In this document: in pieces, positions 60,339 to 64,000 of the stretch
Numbering within the stretch: position 1 is the first letter of the stretch
Layout: each line of letters starts with the position of its first letter
Origin: DASPSM01 sp036008465
Lineage (GTDB): Bacteria > Planctomycetota > Planctomycetia > Planctomycetales > Planctomycetaceae
Direction of reading: 5' to 3'
Assembly (NCBI GenBank): GCA_036008465.1
Contig: DASYNP010000172.1
Location: forward strand, 1 to 64,000
Length of the DNA: 64,000 nt
The notes under the pieces: model-generated
What the model saw: the letters and a program-made list of their open reading frames with translations, nothing else
Database searches by the model: none
Told to the model about the DNA's origin: nothing
Position numbers and translations under genes: made by a program

Positions 60339-60761
60339 CTATTTGCTCTTCGCAGGCAGGGTGCCCGCGGATCTCCAGCGCGGCGGCGACAGAATCAGGC
60401 TCAAAACGACAAGCGCGCCAAACGCACTGTAAATAACGGTGAAGGTCCGGGGGTCGGCCTGATAAAACAGGGCGTGATGCGCCCAGCGCCCGATGAAATC
60501 GCCCTCCTCCACAGTCTGCCCGGCCCGCGTTCGCAGCCAGTCTTCCCAGGTCGTCAGCGGACACGTGATGCCCGACCACGACTCGAAAACCACTACGCCG
60601 ATGGCCGCCAGGTGTAAGATCCGAAACGTCCGATTGCGGATCCAGTTCCACCGCAGCAAAATGCCGACGAGAATCGCCAGCTCGCCAAAGATCACGAAGG
60701 CGACGTAGCTGGCATGCAGCACGACGACGACGTCGGCGAGGCCGCTATACAGAGACTCCAT
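60339..60761 (-). CDS. DUF2784 membrane protein
   Basis: 140 residues with about four hydrophobic segments. Features of the family: YSGLADVVVVLHASYVAFVI at the start, WNWIRNRTFRILHLAAIG near residue 38, then CPLTTWEDWLR near 67 and a WAHHALFY segment. Function is unknown. Single gene, convergent with the lipoprotein at 59519. Confidence 0.8.
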   Translation of the reverse strand: MESLYSGLADVVVVLHASYVAFVIFGELAILVGILLRWNWIRNRTFRILHLAAIGVVVFESWSGITCPLTTWEDWLRTRAGQTVEEGDFIGRWAHHALFYQADPRTFTVIYSAFGALVVLSLILSPPRWRSAGTLPAKSK

Positions 60762-60869
60762 ATAATTTAGGAGACCTCTGAGCGGCCGTTTATTCCCCGG
60801 CTGCTCATCCCGGACGGCTTGAATCCGCCCGCTAAGCTCGGACGTCTTCTAACTCTTTACGGGGCCGAT

Positions 60870-61835
60870 CTAACGAAGCTCAGCCAACTCACGCTTGACG
60901 TCCCGCGCGCAGCGGCCCAATTCGCTCTTCGGGTCGAGCGCGATCGCTTCATCTAAGAGCTTCGTCGACATCTCTTTGGCGTGCAGGCCGTAATAGAGCT
61001 GCCCCTTGATCGCCAAGATACGTTGAAGTTCATCGCGCGGCGGCTTCGCGGCGGCAACGAGCGCATTGATCCGCGTAATTGCCGAGGCGTAGTTCCCGCC
61101 GTTGATCAGGGGATAGACGTGGTCTCTGACCGCGCACTCGAACTGGCGATGCCTGATGCTCGTTTCGTATTTGCTGCGAAGCCCGGCCGAGTTTTGAGGG
61201 TCGAGCTCGGTCACCCGCTGCTGAAGGTCGGCGTATTCTGTGTCGGCGAACCGAGCGACTTGATTCAAAGCGGCGTCCAGGTGACGGGCCCGTTCGATGC
61301 CAGCTGTTTCTTCGGCCAGGGCGAGTTGCCGGTCGCGTTTCTTACGAACCTTTCGCAGGCGTTGGAACTCGCACAAATATGCCAGTGCTCCCTTGGCAAC
61401 CAGCTCCGACCGGGCGTAAGGAGCCCCGTGCGAATCCAAGAGCACAAATGTGGGAAACTTGGTGACACCTAGTCGCGTAGCCCAAGTGCTGAACCGGGCG
61501 GCGTCTTGGGGTGGCGTGTCGTGAGACAGAGTCAGCCTGAGAAGGACAAACGCCCCGCCGATCGGGCGGAGAAACGCGTCACTATCGAGGACGGTGGCGG
61601 AAGGCGTCGCTTTGGGAGTCCCGGTGGTGCTTAAGTTCACCGGCCGAGTGAACTCCAGCAAGATGTCTTTGCTGTCAACACTGGCAATGCGTTGCGCGAT
61701 TCGCCAATCATCCAGCCAAGTCGAAAGGGGCGCTGCGCTCGAGGCGGAGTGCGGGATCGGCACGGGTGGTGCGGGCGGTTTGAGCAAGAGGTCGAGGGCT
61801 ACTGCCCCGACTGCGCAGATTGTCAAGAAGATCAA
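60870..61835 (-). CDS. thioredoxin-fold protein with TPR-like C-terminal half
   Basis: 321 residues from a TTG at 61835; no better start was found upstream, because a stop interrupts the frame. A hydrophobic N-terminus may be a signal anchor. The first half has a thioredoxin-like layout (STWLDDWRIAQRIASVDSKD, GVTKFPTFVLLDSHGAPY near residue 124) but no CxxC. The second half is helical with TPR-like spacing (YASAITRINALVAAAK, LLDEAIALDPKSELGRCA). Function unknown. Confidence 0.65.
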   Translation of the reverse strand: MIFLTICAVGAVALDLLLKPPAPPVPIPHSASSAAPLSTWLDDWRIAQRIASVDSKDILLEFTRPVNLSTTGTPKATPSATVLDSDAFLRPIGGAFVLLRLTLSHDTPPQDAARFSTWATRLGVTKFPTFVLLDSHGAPYARSELVAKGALAYLCEFQRLRKVRKKRDRQLALAEETAGIERARHLDAALNQVARFADTEYADLQQRVTELDPQNSAGLRSKYETSIRHRQFECAVRDHVYPLINGGNYASAITRINALVAAAKPPRDELQRILAIKGQLYYGLHAKEMSTKLLDEAIALDPKSELGRCARDVKRELAELR

Positions 61836-62504
61836 ATTGCGCGCGATCGGTCCGAGGTTTCTGATGCGAGTATCCTTGTTTCTTCATTTGGCCGCTCCGA
61901 AGAATTCCGTACAGTACGGTGCGACGGATTCGCGGGCATTTCACCTAGGACTATGCAAACTCGGTGCCGCGATGTATCGCTGAGCGAGCGTCAACGCGTC
62001 AACGCGTGCCTATCAAAGCTCTTAAGCTGGCGGCGCGGGGGCTCAGACGAGCCTTCGCACTGGATTCGTCGTGGGCACGCTCGCCTCGAACGCAGGCACA
62101 AAGACAGACGAATTCTCGCCAGCAAGCAGACGTCCAGCGCCCGGAACGTTTGTCACGTCTTAGCGGAAGAGTCGCGTTAGAATCCCCCGGATTTTCTTCG
62201 ACAGCCGCGAGACTCGAATCGCGGGTCGCTGCGTTTCGTCCTGCCGTCGACGATTGGAAAGCCTTGATTGCGCGATCCGGCAGCGTTTGAGGCCAGCCAG
62301 GCGCGGGGCTTGGCGACGGTGTCGTCGGCGTACAGGGTCACTGCCGCGAATCAAGAGAAGTTGCACTCTCCCAAAGATCGAGTCTCGCGATTTTCCACAC
62401 GCGGTCGCGGCCGCGTTTCGAGGAACGCCCGCGGACTATAATCCGCTTGCCGCAACAAGATGCCGCCAATCTCAAGATGTCGCCAATCTGTTGAGACGAT
62501 TTCT
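61836..62504. other. 669-bp intergenic region, no gene seen
   Basis: Divergent region between the thioredoxin-like gene and the secreted metalloprotease. Several open frames on both strands were checked; none has protein-like composition, a start signal or a recognisable family. A short direct repeat (GTCAACGC twice near 61990) was noted. It may hold promoters for both neighbours. Confidence 0.5.
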
Positions 62505-63911
62505 ATGCGCTCCCGCGCAACGCTCGCGATCTGCATGGCGCTGTTTCAAAGCACCGCCGCTGTCTGGGCCGACGGGATCACTTTGACCAATTTCAAAGCT
62601 GACGAAACCGTCCGCTACCCCGTCGTGTTTCTTCGGGGAACCCTCGACGATAAGAACGCGCGTTCGATCACAGCCACCAACGAGTCCGCCACGCGGCCGA
62701 GCAAGCAATTGAATGGCCCCGCCTATCAAGGCAGCTTCAAGGCGCTCATGGAACTCGTCGTCGGGCCAAACAAGCTCGTCCTCCGCGCCGGCAAACAAAC
62801 TCAGAGCGTGACCCTGCATTACAAGCCGCAGACGAACCCCTACCTCGTGCAGGTCGTTTTCATGACGGATCGCACGGGCAACACCAAATACCAAACGCCG
62901 CGGCAAAACGATCCGCAGAATTACCGCGCCAAGCTCGACACGACCATGAAGCTCATCCAGTGCTTCACCGCCGAGCAGATGAACGACCTCGGCTTCGGCC
63001 GGCTGACCTTCAACCTGGAATGGGACAAGGAGGGCAATGTCGAGGTCCACAAGCTGGTCAGCGAACACCCGGCGGAGTTTTTCTACCCGCTCGCCGACGT
63101 GCCCCTGTTTTTAGCGGTGCGGAGCGAGGTGGCGACGAAATTCGACTCGCCGCGCACGAAGCGGGCCGTATTCACGGCCTTCTCGCACTACGATCCTAAA
63201 ATCCGCAAATTGCTGGCGAGCAACGCCCGTGGAGGCGGCAGCATCGCCGAGTGCACCGCCGCCTTTCTGTGGGCGTGGCCCAGTTCGCTTTCCGGGGTCT
63301 TCGCGGCCTTCAGCGACCCCACGCGCATCAACACTCGCGTCGTGGCGGACGAGGACGACGGGCGCAACACGGTCTGGAGCGCCGCCAACTACACGGCGGT
63401 CATGCTGCACGAGTTGCAGCATACTTGGGGATTGCCGCATTCCCGCGACCCGCGCGACGTCATCGCCGGCCGCGGCTTCAAGTACTTCAATCGATTTTTC
63501 ACTTTTGTTGAGCCCCCCTCGAAGGCGAACAAGCACTACCTCCATTTCCGCGAGAACGAAGCGAGTTCTATCGCTCCGCTATCGGGGGCGGCGCTCAAGA
63601 ACAGCCGCTGGTTTGCTCTGGACGACAAGCCGTGGAAGGACGGCGGGCAGCCGCGCTTCACGGCGTACGGCAGCGGCGGCGACATTCTGATCGAGGCCGA
63701 ACGGGGCCTCGCCTACCTCGGAATCGACGCCAAGGACGATGCGGTCGGCTACAAAAGCTGGGGATATCGTCAGCCAGCGCCGCCTCGCCGCTACGTGCTC
63801 ACGGCGGCCGAGCTGCAGCAATTGGCGGGAACGACGGACGTTCGTATTCGAGCCATCGATCTCGAGGGGCAGCAATCCGACATTGAGACTAAGAAACTGC
63901 CCAAGAAATGA
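62505..63911 (+). CDS. secreted zinc metalloprotease, metzincin-type
   Basis: 468 residues from the ATG at 62505. The signal peptide is LAICMALFQSTAAVWA. The extended zinc motif HELQHTWGLPH (302-312) provides all three histidines of the metzincin clan. Domains before it are beta-rich (GITLTNFKADETVRYPVVFLRG) and may be an adhesion or carbohydrate-related module. A C-terminal beta domain (YVLTAAELQQLAGTTDVRIR) follows. The whole protein is exported and probably degrades extracellular proteins. It is the last gene in the window. Confidence 0.85.
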   Translation: MRSRATLAICMALFQSTAAVWADGITLTNFKADETVRYPVVFLRGTLDDKNARSITATNESATRPSKQLNGPAYQGSFKALMELVVGPNKLVLRAGKQTQSVTLHYKPQTNPYLVQVVFMTDRTGNTKYQTPRQNDPQNYRAKLDTTMKLIQCFTAEQMNDLGFGRLTFNLEWDKEGNVEVHKLVSEHPAEFFYPLADVPLFLAVRSEVATKFDSPRTKRAVFTAFSHYDPKIRKLLASNARGGGSIAECTAAFLWAWPSSLSGVFAAFSDPTRINTRVVADEDDGRNTVWSAANYTAVMLHELQHTWGLPHSRDPRDVIAGRGFKYFNRFFTFVEPPSKANKHYLHFRENEASSIAPLSGAALKNSRWFALDDKPWKDGGQPRFTAYGSGGDILIEAERGLAYLGIDAKDDAVGYKSWGYRQPAPPRRYVLTAAELQQLAGTTDVRIRAIDLEGQQSDIETKKLPKK

Positions 63912-64000
63912 CGGCGTTCCGAACAAGGCGTGCCTACGCCCCGACGATCGTTCCCGGCTCGGGGCTGCTCCGCGTCGACGATCGGATGAAGAAAATCGCT

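Overview
The window looks like a chromosomal segment of a planctomycete, probably a Pirellulales-type organism. The grounds are an EF-G of the mitochondrial-like (spd) type, a dense S10-spc ribosomal operon without rpmD, many short single-gene lipoproteins, long intergenic gaps and moderately high GC. The assignment is inferred from gene content and was not checked against a database.

Left end (1-12.4 kb): one minus-strand operon, rpsJ-rplC-rplD-rplW-rplB-rpsS-rplV-rpsC-rplP-rpmC-rpsQ-rplN-rplX-rplE-rpsN-rpsH-rplF-rplR-rpsE-rplO-secY-map, then the first codons of rpmJ at the very edge. It is driven by a near-consensus sigma70 promoter at 12414-12442. rpmD, adk and infA are missing from their usual places. 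rpsC overlaps rplP by 62 nt, and the 3' end of rpsS is tandemly repeated together with its stop codon.

Middle (12.6-36 kb): mostly single genes on alternating strands. They encode a D-2-hydroxyacid dehydrogenase, an FdhF/YdeP-type molybdopterin enzyme, a PafA-like phosphatase, lipoproteins, an HD-domain protein, an NMT1/THI5-like solute-binding lipoprotein whose 5' end lies in a REPIN-like palindromic element, alpha-glucan phosphorylase, a metallo-beta-lactamase-fold hydrolase, an acyl-CoA synthetase, an isoprenylcysteine-methyltransferase-like membrane protein, a response regulator fused to an anti-sigma-type ATPase, a metalloprotease-like protein, an enolase-superfamily protein, an anti-sigma-like membrane protein behind an ECF-type promoter, a His-rich lipoprotein, a DUF2752 protein and a coupled pair of paralogous lipoproteins.

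Right (36-64 kb): surface glycan genes (a GT-C glycosyltransferase and a coupled pair of cytoplasmic glycosyltransferase-like genes), an isochorismatase-fold hydrolase, a beta-hydroxyacid dehydrogenase overlapping dapA, a PilB/GspE homologue that has lost its catalytic motifs, a 2-oxoacid decarboxylase, a methyltransferase, a Cys/Gly-rich lipoprotein behind a FliA-like promoter, a DUF2071 protein, a CPBP protease, a PfkB kinase next to a transglutaminase, a small alpha/beta hydrolase, a thioredoxin-like lipoprotein directly after fusA, a DUF2784 protein and a secreted HExxHxxGxxH metalloprotease.

No rRNA, tRNA, CRISPR array, transposase or prophage was seen. The most unusual items are the degenerate PilB-like ATPase, the Cys/Gly-rich envelope protein with its promoter, the REPIN-like insertion, the rpsS stop-codon repeat and the mitochondrial-type EF-G.
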